Under the pieces are notes generated by a model that saw nothing but the letters and a program-made list of their open reading frames with translations, had not been told where the DNA came from and searched no databases. From Sanderia malayensis (Eukaryota > Cnidaria > Scyphozoa > Semaeostomeae > Pelagiidae): 64,000 nucleotides of DNA. Positions 23,201-31,582 of this stretch are shown here, piece after piece (the first letter of the stretch is position 1; every line of letters starts with the position of its first letter). The DNA lies in NCBI GenBank assembly GCA_013076295.1, contig RQOL01000906.1, positions 5,637,104 through 5,701,103 on the forward strand. The letters are read 5' to 3'. The position numbers were made by a program, and so were the translations under genes.

Positions 23201-25981
23201 TACACAGGAACTGGAGAGTCTTGTACAAATGTCAATGAATGTGATAGCAACCCATGTCATGGCAATGCTACATGTAATGATACTGATGGATCGTATACCT
23301 GTAGATGTGACATAGGCTACACCGGAACTGGACAGTCTTGTACAAATATCAATGAATGTGATAGCAACCCATGCCATGCCAATGCTACATGTAATGATAC
23401 TAATGGATCTTATACCTGTAGATGTAACATTGGCTACACAGGAACTGGAGAGTCTTGTACAAATGTCAATGAATGTGATAGCAACCCATGTCATGGCAAT
23501 GCTACATGTAATGATACTGATGGATCGTATACCTGTAGATGTGACATAGGCTACACCGGAACTGGATATTCTTGTACAAATATCAATGAATGTGACAGCA
23601 ACCCATGTCATACCAATGCTACATGTAATGATAATGATGGATCTTATGCCTGTAGATGTAACATTGGCTACACCGGAACTGGAGAGTCTTGTACAAATGT
23701 CAATGAATGTGATAACAACTCATGTCATGCCAATGCTACATGTAATGATACTGATGGATCGTATACCTGTAGATGTGACAGAGGGTACACCGGAACTGGA
23801 GAGTCTTGCACAAATGTCAATGAATGTTAAAACCCATGTCATGCCAATGCTACATGTAATGAACTGTGATCGTATACTGATGTACAGAGGCTACGTGGAT
23901 GTAACATGAGATAGCCTGTATAGCTACTGTATGATAATATGATCTATGCCTGTAGATGTAACACTGGTTATGCGCGAGATGGTACAGATTGCACGAATGT
24001 TAACGAATGTTTAAGTAATCCTTGTGACGTTAATGCTGATTGTCTAGATAGTCCTGGGTCGTTTTCATGCATTTGCAAAGCTGGTTTTAGCGATACTGGT
24101 AATGGACTTGGCTGTGCTGGTAAGTAACGAAGTTATTTCCTATGCCCTATTTCCATATTATCACAAATGCTTTCTTTTTCGTTATTTTCGTCGTGTTGTC
24201 GATTTCGTATTCATGATGCTCTGCCGATTGATGTTCAGGTGTCTGCGAAGATAATCCTTGTAAAAACAATGGAGTTTGTAAATTTATAAATGGTAGTGCG
24301 AAGTGTTCCTGTCCTAATGGTTTGACTGGTACTACTTGTGAATCAGGTTAGTAATTTATCAATGTATTCTTTGCTCGGTATAGTTTGTTCCTAATTTGTC
24401 ACATTATATGAATTTTCAAAGCCTAGGTTTGTCTTTTAGGATATGTGGTATATTTGCTTGACGATTTGCTTTCGAAATTGTATTTTGTAGTGGTATATCA
24501 GCTGATTGGAAATGCAACATTTACTGTAGTTTACCTGGGCTCAAAGTTATTAGACCATCGTCAATATCAGTGCAACAACATCTTGCTAATAAGAATAGTC
24601 AATTATACAAGGAACTAACCAGTCAAATGGAAAAGGAGGTAAATTTCTATTTTTCATTATTTCTCACATAATTGTGTGATTTTTAAATCTTTACTATTAT
24701 TGCATGTTCATAATCTTTGCTATCGTACTTTACTATGTTGATTTTTGTATCAGATATATTTTTGAACAAATCTTGTACCTTTTAGTTTACGGCTGCATTT
24801 AAAAATGCTAATTCAAACGTTCAAAAGGTCACTGTTAGAGGATATAGGTATGTCTATGGTTAATTGCTATTAATGTTTTATTTGTGGGGCTGGAAATGTT
24901 GCTTTTGTTAAAGTTTCTTACTTAAAACCATTATCTCAATATTACGTTTTTTATTCACAGATTTGGGAGTTTGATTGTCGATATAACAATAACATTTATT
25001 CAATCAATTAACAACACTATTGCTGACCTGGAAGCTAGCTTTCTTGCAAATATGAACTCCACAATGCAGAGTGGCTCAATTGCTGAAATTCGATTAACGG
25101 GTATTTTAAACTGTCTTATTTTTATACCATTTTATCTCGTAGTTGTATATATTTAAGTTTTACTTGATTCTTAAGTTGTATTCTCACAGCTCTGCATCCT
25201 TTGCGCCCCACTGCAGTTAGAATTATAACCCTGGTTGTTTCACGACGTCCTTATTAAAGATTTTTTTTTGATATTTCAGATTTTGATGAATGTGCTTCCG
25301 GAATTTATTGCAACAAAAATGCCATCTGCAAAAATCTTTTGTCGAGCTTTAGTTGTACATGTAAGTCTTCTTATACAGGAAATGGATTTGTTTGTACAGA
25401 AAAACGAGCAGGTAAGAGCAACACGTTATAAAACTCTAAAGTTCCACATTATCAATGTATTGAATTACGATACCAATTGCATGGATATTGTTCCATTTTT
25501 CAGAATTTTCATTGCTGGCCATAGTTGTATCAGTTGTCGTTATTGTCCTCTTGGTTATGATCGTATTACTGGTTGGATTCTACCGCAAATTTCGTAACAA
25601 AAAGCTAAACCCGTGAGAATATTTTCAGTTTCTTTTTTGACGATTTTCATGAGCTTTCATCTCTTAAAGTCTGGTCGATGCTTAAGTCTTGTATCACAAA
25701 TCATCTATTTAATATTTTGTTAACATTGATTTGTTTTGAGGATCAATAGTAGCCTGCACTATTTGGCAAGTGAATAATTAATCTTGCGCTAAACCTAGTA
25801 AATCTATTTGTTCACATTTTTCATAATTTCCATCAGGAATCTGAATGAAATGGTCGTGGATGATGCCTCTTGGGAATTTAATCGAGGATTGAGAGCACAA
25901 TATGCATATGTTATTCCTACTTCTGAAAAGGAGAAGAAGCAAGCAGAAAGCACATCAGCAACTTTTTTTTACGAAAAATAA
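7889..25981 (+). CDS. Large EGF-NIDO-AMOP-VWD-EGF-SEA transmembrane protein (5' incomplete gene model)
   Basis: Twenty-one exons join with correct GT-AG sites and consistent phases: 7889-11271, 15138-15260, 15352-15597, 15683-15792, 15901-16239, 16578-17325, 17411-17653, 17765-18097, 19477-19725, 19811-20317, 20406-20648, 20749-21359, 21526-21651, 21828-24119, 24239-24346, 24502-24638, 24786-24847, 24961-25100, 25280-25411, 25504-25612 and 25837-25981. They total about 10.4 kb (roughly 3,460 codons). The domain order is EGF array, NIDO, AMOP, VWD, linker, EGFs, second EGF array, SEA, EGF, one membrane span and a short cytoplasmic tail. This is the mucin-4-like order. Such proteins are secretory-pathway, cell-surface molecules involved in adhesion or mucus or matrix formation, and coral skeletal matrix contains related mucin-like proteins. 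No signal peptide is visible because the 5' end is missing. Frame breaks in both arrays and in exon 12 look like sequence errors. Confidence 0.8.
11321..12477. mobile_element. Degenerate TTAA-flanked inverted-repeat element in intron 1 (tentative)
   Basis: TTAA at 11317-11320 is followed by AGGCCTA, and TAGGTCT at 12471-12477 is followed by TTAA at 12478-12481. The ends therefore look like AG(G/A)CCTA inverted repeats with a TTAA duplication, matching the end type of the elements at 30060, 34939 and 52577. Similarity inside the arms is weak (shared ATCAAAAAT and TTTCCC blocks). The interior has no clear coding domain. A minus-strand open frame at 11922-12194 is of unknown meaning. Confidence 0.4.
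12478..14635. other. Intron 1 sequence without recognised features
   Basis: Intronic, AT-rich, with a short C run near 12749-12758. Overlapping minus-strand open frames at 13042-13394 contain scattered Cys and His residues but no convincing zinc-finger spacing. I assign nothing here. Confidence 0.4.
14636..14860 (+). pseudogene. Fragment of the EEADTR / FHALTGCDTTS multicopy family (C-terminal block)
   Basis: The frame from 14636 reads [10 protein letters not shown], then a [14 protein letters not shown] block and [15 protein letters not shown], which is the C-terminal part of the same family as the minus-strand pseudogenes at 6187-7690 and 28460-29230. In relatives this is followed by a YQA..W and GHGW block, which is not seen here. 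It lies in the sense orientation within intron 1 of the EGF gene, has no splice sites of its own, and is best read as a mobile or retrocopied fragment. Confidence 0.5.
14996..15045. mobile_element. 36-bp palindromic insertion with 7-bp target duplication
   Basis: A core of 36 bp (15003-15038) begins CACAGAATAGAG and ends CTCTATTCTGCG, flanked on both sides by TTCTGGT (14996-15002 and 15039-15045). A sister copy with the same termini and its own 7-bp duplication lies at 52986-53019. It is far too small to encode anything and has no known family name that I can give. Confidence 0.65.
15138..15597 (+). CDS. Exons 2-3: three EGF domains before NIDO
   Basis: Exon 2 (15138-15260) encodes one cbEGF starting DVDEC. 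Exon 3 (15352-15597) encodes two, starting DIDEC and DINEC. Both are multiples of three and phase 1 at each end, the standard shuffling-competent EGF exon. They carry [10 protein letters not shown] and [14 protein letters not shown] hydroxylation-site regions. Their cysteine spacing is normal and there are no frame breaks. Confidence 0.85.
15683..16620 (+). CDS. Exons 4-6 (5' part): NIDO domain
   Basis: Exon 4 (15683-15792) gives [14 protein letters not shown] and a strand ending HFIFH. Exon 5 (15901-16239) gives [28 protein letters not shown] and [16 protein letters not shown]. Exon 6 opens [11 protein letters not shown] followed by [11 protein letters not shown]. These are the conserved blocks of NIDO, the extracellular domain shared by nidogen, mucin-4 and SNED1. 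Exon joints are phase 0 at 15792/15901 and 16239/16578. NIDO is usually about 150 residues, and the pieces sum to about that. Confidence 0.85.
16621..17325 (+). CDS. Exon 6 (3' part): AMOP domain
   Basis: After the NIDO end the exon reads [39 protein letters not shown], then [19 protein letters not shown] and GFYRPP. The eight-cysteine pattern with a CCY and a later CC...C..Y...RP is that of AMOP, an extracellular adhesion-associated domain found in mucin-4, SUSD2 and isthmin. The exon ends in phase 1 at a GTATGT donor (17326). Confidence 0.8.
17411..19725 (+). CDS. Exons 7-9: von Willebrand factor type D domain
   Basis: Exon 7 (17411-17653) begins [19 protein letters not shown], the hallmark start of VWD. 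Exon 8 (17765-18097) continues through [28 protein letters not shown] and a YYEFG block. Exon 9 (19477-19725) closes with [14 protein letters not shown], matching the mucin-4/SUSD2 version of the VWD C-terminus. All joints are phase 1. The D-domain GDPH motif is intact; in some mucins GDPH is an autocleavage site, and whether that happens here is not known. Intron 8 (18098-19476) is 1.4 kb and contains nothing I recognise. Confidence 0.85.
19811..20317 (+). CDS. Exon 10: beta-sandwich-like linker plus two EGF domains
   Basis: The exon starts [16 protein letters not shown] and has alternating strand-like sequence dense in NGT, NSS and NNRT sequons, resembling the Ig- or cadherin-like linker that follows VWD in mucin-4-like proteins. 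From about 20065 two EGF-like modules follow (CHCLNGASC..., [12 protein letters not shown]...), ending [13 protein letters not shown]. Both boundaries are phase 1 and the length is a multiple of three. The linker fold is inferred. Confidence 0.7.
20406..21651 (+). CDS. Exons 11-13: cbEGF domains, one exon frameshifted
   Basis: Exon 11 (20406-20648) encodes two cbEGFs, starting DLNEC and DIDEC. Exon 12 (20749-21359) encodes about five. Exon 13 (21526-21651) encodes one, starting DVDEC. Exon 12 is 611 bp, one short of a multiple of three. It opens DFDEC in the frame dictated by splicing, and the rest ([17 protein letters not shown] onward) is in the next frame, so a single base is missing between about 20760 and 20775. 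Every other EGF exon here is phase 1-1, so this is probably a sequence error or a recent lesion. Confidence 0.8.
21828..24119 (+). CDS. Exon 14: second tandem cbEGF array, about 18 units of 117 bp
   Basis: One divergent opening EGF ([17 protein letters not shown]) is followed by about 17 units of 117 bp, each a 39-residue cbEGF of the form N(I/V)[14 protein letters not shown], then GSYTCRC and GYTGTG. The NAT sequon sits in the CHANATC loop, not at the unit end as in the first array. Two unit types alternate in the middle ([12 protein letters not shown] and [12 protein letters not shown]), forming a 234-bp higher-order repeat at about 22640-23580. Frame breaks occur near 22190, 22495-22520 and 23826-23940. 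The last region is badly scrambled before a clean final EGF (23994-24119). Confidence 0.8.
24239..24346 (+). CDS. Exon 15: single EGF domain
   Basis: The exon is 108 bp, phase 1-1, and encodes [15 protein letters not shown] and [14 protein letters not shown]. It lacks the D-[IV]-[ND]-E-C calcium-binding start, so it is a plain EGF. It follows the long array and precedes the SEA exons. Confidence 0.85.
24502..25100 (+). CDS. Exons 16-18: SEA domain
   Basis: Exon 16 (24502-24638) ends [12 protein letters not shown]. Exon 17 (24786-24847) gives [20 protein letters not shown]. Exon 18 (24961-25100) gives [15 protein letters not shown], then an [14 protein letters not shown] helix, ending EIRLTG. 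The acidic helix, F..AF, the V.V..(F/Y)R.GS strand pair and the late helix match SEA, a juxtamembrane domain of mucins that often self-cleaves in a GSVVV-type loop. Here the turn reads FGSLIVD, so cleavage is possible but unproven. The acceptor at 24501 is chosen over TAG at 24490 because only it keeps the frame open. Phases run 1-0, 0-2, 2-1. Confidence 0.75.
25280..25981 (+). CDS. Exons 19-21: membrane-proximal EGF, transmembrane helix, cytoplasmic tail
   Basis: Exon 19 (25280-25411) is a cbEGF starting DFDEC. Exon 20 (25504-25612) is a hydrophobic helix of about 24 residues ([20 protein letters not shown] core) followed by the basic stop-transfer FYRKFRNKK, giving a type I membrane protein. 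Exon 21 (25837-25981) encodes a 48-residue tail with an acidic patch ([11 protein letters not shown]), two tyrosines in QYAYV, and a Lys/Glu-rich end. The stop is TAA at 25979-25981, inside an overlapping AATAAA (25977-25982) that could serve as a polyadenylation signal; a second ATTAAA is at 26094. Confidence 0.85.
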
Positions 25982-26234
25982 AGGATATGCACAAGTTACA
26001 CTTCGTTTCGACAAGGATTTCGTAAATCTGAGATTATTTTAATTTTGTATTTCTAACTGCTTTTTTACACTATAAACTTTTTATTTATTACCTATTAAAT
26101 GTTTTTTAGCAATGTAATGTGAGTAAACATTAAGCGCTTTAATGTCTCTTGGTACAATTTGGAATGCTTTTAATACTTTTTCAGATATATTCTTTTTATA
26201 ATAATTTTTAATAGAATTTACTTTCATGGAAGTA

Positions 26235-26311
26235 TCAATAGAAGTGAGAGTCAATAGAGTCAACAGAAGTGAGGACTTCTATTGACTCTGCTCTATCCTC
26301 ACTTCTATTGA
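26235..26311. repeat. Inverted repeat with 14-bp perfect ends just after the gene
   Basis: TCAATAGAAGTGAG at 26235-26248 and its exact complement at 26298-26311 enclose further partial palindromes made of the same GTCAATAG and GAAGTGAG words. It lies 254 bp past the stop codon. Confidence 0.7.
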
Positions 26312-26479
26312 CCCTGTAGAGAGTATTATTTTTACTGTAGTTTCTTGATGAATTTATAAGTAATTAATCATTCTTGATGTTTTTTGTAAATTTCTCTCCT
26401 AACCCTATCATATACGCAAGTGGCAAGCTTATATAGCACTAATGGCACTAAACGAGGCAATAACGAGATAAAAATGGTT

Positions 26480-27350
26480 GGTTTGAAACCAACTTTATGG
26501 TAGCAAATCCATCCAAATTCAAACTCATGTTCCTTGGTTTACATCAAACACATAAACTGTGTCTTGAAATCAATAATCTAATTATTTAGGGATAGATATT
26601 GACTCAAAACTAAAGTTCGATAGCCTTGTTAAGACTATGTGTGCCAAAACAAGCAGGAAAGTAAGTGCTTTTTCTAGGGTTGCAAATTTTATCACCTTTG
26701 AACAGGCAAAGCTTCTTTACAATTCATTTATAATGTCAAACTTTGGGTATTGCCCCCGGATTTGGATGTTCTGTGGGAAAACTGCGAATGAAGAGATAAA
26801 CAAAATTCACAAGAAAGCACTTCGTAGGCTGTACAATGACTTCGGTTCTAGTTTCGAAGAACTTCTAACTAGATCAGACCAAAAGACGGTTCATTTGCAA
26901 AATCTTCAAAAACTGCTCGTGGAGGTCTTCAAATTCCTCCATCAAATGAACCCTGTGTTTATGTGGCAATTTTTTGAGAGGAAACAATCCAACTACAACC
27001 TCCGCAACAAGGATCTCCTACAGATACCAAGATTCCAAACAATTACTTATGGGGCAAATTCTATTGCATACAGAGGTTTTTACCTTTGGAATAGCATACC
27101 TGATGTGGTAAAGAGCTGTAATAGCATCCTCTCCTCCAAACAACAAATTAAAGAGTGGAGGGGGATAGCTGTAGCTACCTGCAGAGCTTGTAAATAGATT
27201 TGAAAAATGTAGAAAATATTGTAAATTTATAGTTTTTGCAGTAGTATTTAAAGTATTTAAATAATTGGTATTAATTAGTACACATCTCTTGGTGTGCACT
27301 ATTATGTACTACAAACTTTAAGCAAATTGATTATTATTATTATTATTAAA
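26480..27350 (+). mobile_element. 5'-truncated non-LTR retrotransposon (reverse-transcriptase C-terminus)
   Basis: From about 26499 the sequence reads VANPSKFKLMFLG, and from 26637 to 27197 an open frame has FEQAKLLYNSFIMSNFGYCP, W(M)FCGKTANEEINKIHKKALR and NYNLRNKDLL. These are the post-catalytic thumb and C-terminal blocks common in CR1/Jockey-group LINEs. The catalytic YxDD part is absent. The insertion ends after the stop with a (TTA)n tail at about 27328-27350, typical of a LINE 3' end. Orientation is plus. The clade is uncertain. Confidence 0.75.
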
Positions 27351-28035
27351 ATGGCAGATTTCTGTGAATACACAGAATCAGGCCTAGTCGATTTATAACT
27401 TTTAGAAAGAATCATATTTATGTGACAGACTATGCAACAAAACCCATCAGCAAAATGCAGGTGACTTTCAATTAACCTATGTTCACTGTATTTTCTCAGT
27501 TGAGCGCCGCATAATAACGTTTTTTTGTTCAAGATGAATGTACAATAGAGTGCTAATGCAACGAAATTGAACATATCGTTTTTATCTTAAGTGAGAGCCA
27601 AAGCTGTACTGATCGGCTTGCTGATATTTTAACGTAGACCTGAAAATTGACAAAGGTACTGAAATTTTACCTTGAATCTGGCCTCCTCTTACGAAAAATT
27701 CCATATTGATTAGATATAAGATAATTTAGAGTGCAAATGAAAAGCCCCCCCCCCCCCGTTAACGCTTCTCACCACTGATCACCAAATTAAGTCTTTATTT
27801 TAAGATAAGTGCCTCTCACCTTCTGCCCGGTTTTTTCAACTTGATACATCGGAGCCTGAGCTTGAGTTAAGCACAGAGACACACAATCTCCACCCTCCTC
27901 CAAGAGAGAATTGCGCGCATGCGTAGAAAATCATCACTTCGTAAGCATAGCTGGAAAGAAGCTCGTCGAAAAAGCACGGAAACATAAGTATCTCTTCTCT
28001 TTTTTATATCTTTGCAATCTTTGTTTTATAGATTT
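27351..28035. other. Unassigned sequence with C homopolymer
   Basis: No recognised gene. A long C run lies at 27746-27758. The short frame at 27918-27980 (RRKSSLRKH start) is not supported by a splice donor. Confidence 0.3.
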
Positions 28036-28320
28036 ATGTCTGTCCAAGACAGATTCAACATTCCCCAGGTGGGCAGATATGGGATCATTTCTACAAATGA
28101 CCTAATCTCAACTCATAAAGGAGTTGAAACAAAATCAAAAAGAGCAACTAAAACTCACGGTCTACAAGTCGAGTACTCATTTGACAAGCTCTCGCACATA
28201 CTGACTACAGTTAATGATAAAAAATGTGAATCAGAACCCCTATCTTCAGCTGAGGCATTTATAATTCATTCAGAAATGTTGATGCTAGACTTTCCCAACT
28301 TCCTCATCAGGAGGCTCTGA
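28036..28320 (+). CDS. Possible short coding exon, unknown function
   Basis: A 94-codon frame begins ATG (MSVQDRFNIPQVGRYGI) just after a TTTTATAG acceptor-like site and ends TGA at 28318-28320. The composition is soluble and globular-like. I do not recognise the family. Its context is wholly transposon-rich, so it may be an element passenger. Confidence 0.25.
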   Translation: MSVQDRFNIPQVGRYGIISTNDLISTHKGVETKSKRATKTHGLQVEYSFDKLSHILTTVNDKKCESEPLSSAEAFIIHSEMLMLDFPNFLIRRL

Positions 28321-28459
28321 AGTACTTTGGTGAGAACATCATATCCAATTTGCTTGCAGAAGCACTGATGCCCCCCCCCCCCAGTTGATTGATTGCATAG
28401 ACAAAACAGATGCAAGAAATTGCTATCAGAAAAATATTCATGTTTTGAATGTTTGGCCA

Positions 28460-29230
28460 ATGTTTCGCTTGTTTTTTCGTCGCTGCTATTCTGGTTCATT
28501 TTGGCCGCCTACCTCTTCGTCATCGTTGTCGTTATCGTTCTTGGTTTTCGGGCGCTTCTTTTTCCGTAGACTGTGGGAAACGGGTCTCCTGTAAAGCACA
28601 TTGAAACTACAAGCTTCTGCTTTTTGCACCACTTCCATCCATAATTGGCAAAGGACATCATTTCAACATTAATCTGAACGCATTTTTGCCAGAAGTAAAC
28701 TTGGCAATGTGCTCGCTTTATTACTTGCATAACATAACAGAATTGGGATGTGGTGGAAAGCTCGTTGAGGACTTCACTTTCATTTCTTGGTACAGTTGAA
28801 TTCTTGCTTCGATGTATGTTTCCTTCTCCTTGCCAGTTTACAAGACAGGACGAATAAACTCTTTAGTGTTCTTTGCAATCAGCTGACCGCATCACCGTTG
28901 CCGTGGTCCCCCAGGAAGTTGATCTGTGATTTATAGACTGAATGATGATCAGAGGAGGATGACTCAGCACTCAATGAGCCAGTTATTTGGCCATTCCTTC
29001 CATGTGACTGACTACCAGCGCTTGCCAAACTCTTGATTGGCACCTAAGCAGTACATGTGTGATCCCTACTGCGTGTTGTAAGCAGCTGATTGGTATTGCA
29101 TGCCGCCAATACCAGTTTTTCTTTCTGCTTTGACTAGCCTTTTTAGCACCTTCACTTTCCCTACTTTAAAGAAGTATGACGTCGGATCGGAACCTGTCAT
29201 AGCATGCACCGCTGGAAGAGCACCGCAAAT
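28460..29230 (-). pseudogene. Second decayed minus-strand member of the EEADTR / FHALTGCDTTS family
   Basis: Read from 29230 leftward, the sequence gives a PAVHAMTGSDPTSYFFKVGK block and, after several stop codons, QVIKRAHCQVYFWQKC with a GWKW block (28730-28509). These match the FHALTGCDTTS and H(I)xRAxYQ..W...GHGW positions of the family. Stop codons and frame shifts throughout show it is dead. A C run at 28372-28382 follows it. Confidence 0.5.
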
Positions 29231-30055
29231 CTTTGGACCGAAAAGTTTGTAGATTTCACTAATATCAACATATTTGTTAATGTCATATTTTATGTACCAT
29301 TTCTTTGTTACATTCCTCTGCCCATATCAGGGGCGGATCCAGCTAAGGGGTGCATAACGGTGGCTGGTGGCTTTAACCACACCCAATTTCTTCTTAAAAT
29401 ATTGACCACACCCATTTTTGTAGAAGCCATGGAAGCCACTGAGCTGAGTGTCACACACGTGTCACCTGAGGAAAACCAACAACAGACAGCTTATAAAATT
29501 GAAATCGTGTTTCTTTAACACATTATATTTACATCTTAGCAAGCTCCTTCATTCCTTGCAAAATCAAATTCAAATTCGTCACCTTACTTTAAAAAAATGA
29601 ATTACTTTAAAGCAGTACTTTTACGGTTTCCAATTCGATGAATATATTTTATCAAATGCTTAGGCCTATTGAAAATGTACTTCCAAAACATCTATAGGTC
29701 AGGTGAATGGAAATATCATTCGCCACATTGACATTGATATACACGCGTGTTGATACATTTATTTTACATCTACATTACACCCCGAGTTACCCCCTGAAAA
29801 TCAATCTTGCTCCCCTCAATATGCATTTTGATTGGTTGATCTGCCTTGAGTGGTGCAAAACCGAGTGAAGGGAGCAAAATTGAAGCTTCTTATTGGTTGT
29901 TCAAGCTACTGACAGTACTTAATTTACGGGTCAGGGGAGCAAAGTATGATCAATCACACCGAAGTGATTTCATTGGAGGAAAACCTCCGATTTTGGTCAG
30001 TAATTTACTGAAAATGTACATGTCAATACGTAATCCACGGGTCAGAGGTGCATAC
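29231..30055. other. Unassigned intergenic sequence
   Basis: No gene recognised. The GGGGCGGATCCAGC word at 29331 resembles widespread animal repeat fragments, but I cannot define an element. Confidence 0.3.
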
Positions 30056-31582
30056 TTAAAGTGCCCCTACGGCTTTGTTTTTATTAGCTAAAAGTATAGA
30101 ATCGAATGCGCTGATTCTGATACCGTTTATATTTTTTTGATCTGATGGAGTAGTTGTTGAGTTACGAGAGATTGTGTTCACACTTTCGTGTCTCACTTTT
30201 AGGACTGGGTCGATCCCACTATGACATCATAGTCGGAACCCTGTAGTCAGTGGCGGCGGGCGTAGGCCTACATTCAGTATAATAGATGTTGTTTGCGCTA
30301 TTTCTTGTCTCGTTATGTGTATTCGTGGGTATTTGTGCAATTTTGGTGATCAGAATTGAATAGAAAGTTTCCATAAATTAAACATTCTTAGTCGGATAGT
30401 AGTTCATGACGGTAGGGATTGCAGTGCCGAGGAATGCGAAGATGGCGAGGGGATAGGATTAGTCGTATCGTAGAGTAAAGCAGACCGATGATAGTGATAC
30501 CGATGAAGGAGAACCTGATGCATTTGATCCTATTTGGCTGAGAACTCTTTCGCTGAAAGCTATGAAAAAAATGTGAGCGAGAAAAGAAATGTTGAAAGAG
30601 AACTTTCTGGGCAATTAACTGGATCTGAACTATCATGTTTCTGTTGTGTATCTGATGAAGTAAAAGTGTATCAAAATTCTATACGCAATATGATTTAGGC
30701 CATGGCCATATCCATCCGTGTCGGTCAACCTTTGTGGTTGAAGAAACTTGAAACGATTCGACTTTCATTAGATGCAGCAAGTGTAGAAAATGTGCAACAC
30801 AATTCCTTATTACTACATATGAATTTCGTCACTGCACCGAAATTAATGGTTGCATGTTGGCATTTTTTAACTGCGAAGTTTAGAATTTCGTCCGTCGTTG
30901 CGAATTGATGAAATCTATCCATTTCCTTCTCGTTACAGCTTCAGGGCGATCGGCCTGATAAAGCTGAATCCTGTGAAGCTCTACAAATCTTGATTTATCC
31001 AGTGTATTTAAGCACATCGATATGGCATATTTTCCCAGTCAGTTTCTCATATAAATCTAACAATTTTTAGGTCCTGTCAATTATCTGTGATCATGTTTTT
31101 GATCCTATTGAATTATTTAAATGAAATCCCGTACTGTTTTACCATTGCACGGCCTACGCCCGCCGCCACTGAGCACAACGAGCAGCCATTACATGGGAAT
31201 TTTGTAATTCCTCCCCACAGCTACAAACTCATCGCAAGCCCTTCAAACTCAAATGCCATTATGCGCCAGCCTGTTTCTTATCATCAAAGTCAAAAAAACA
31301 AATATCGAGCACATCGTGTGAGAGAAAATCGATGTCAGATTTGTTGCTTCAGTACGGGAAAATAAACGGGGCACAACTTGGCTCAACTATGATGTCATAG
31401 TTGACTCGACCCAGTCCTAAAAGTTAACCAAAAAAATGGCGAAAATAGCGAAACATCGACACTTCTCCACGTTATAACTCGTTAACTATTCGTCAAATTT
31501 AAAAAATATTTTCGGATCTAAAATCAGCAAAGAAAGTTTCATCGATGCAAAGAATAAAAAATAAGGTGTAGAGGCACTTTAA
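30056..31582. mobile_element. TTAA-flanked 1.5-kb inverted-repeat element, copy 1
   Basis: The element (30060-31578) starts AGTGCCCCTACGGC and ends with the inverted complement in mutated form (GTAGAGGCACT), flanked by TTAA at 30056-30059 and 31579-31582. The arms run at least 170 bp and include CTTTTAGGACTGGGTCGA and TGACATCATAGT inverted at the right end. Right of about 31140 the subterminal region is longer than on the left. The interior (30280-31140) is shared with the copy at 52577 and has no recognisable transposase. It is a non-autonomous element, related by its ends to Kolobok or piggyBac-like TTAA inserters. Confidence 0.8.

Noticed and set aside
21899..23611. A 570-codon minus-strand open frame across the second EGF array
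   Set aside because: Same artefact with the 117-bp unit; the plus strand has real cbEGF motifs and valid splice sites.
24491..24501. Alternative acceptor TAG at 24488-24490 for exon 16
   Set aside because: It puts the exon in a frame that hits TAA before the end; the CAG at 24499-24501 gives the SEA reading without stops.
26081..26263. A minus-strand open frame just downstream of the EGF gene
   Set aside because: AT-rich, no motif, and it overlaps the 3' flank and a palindrome.
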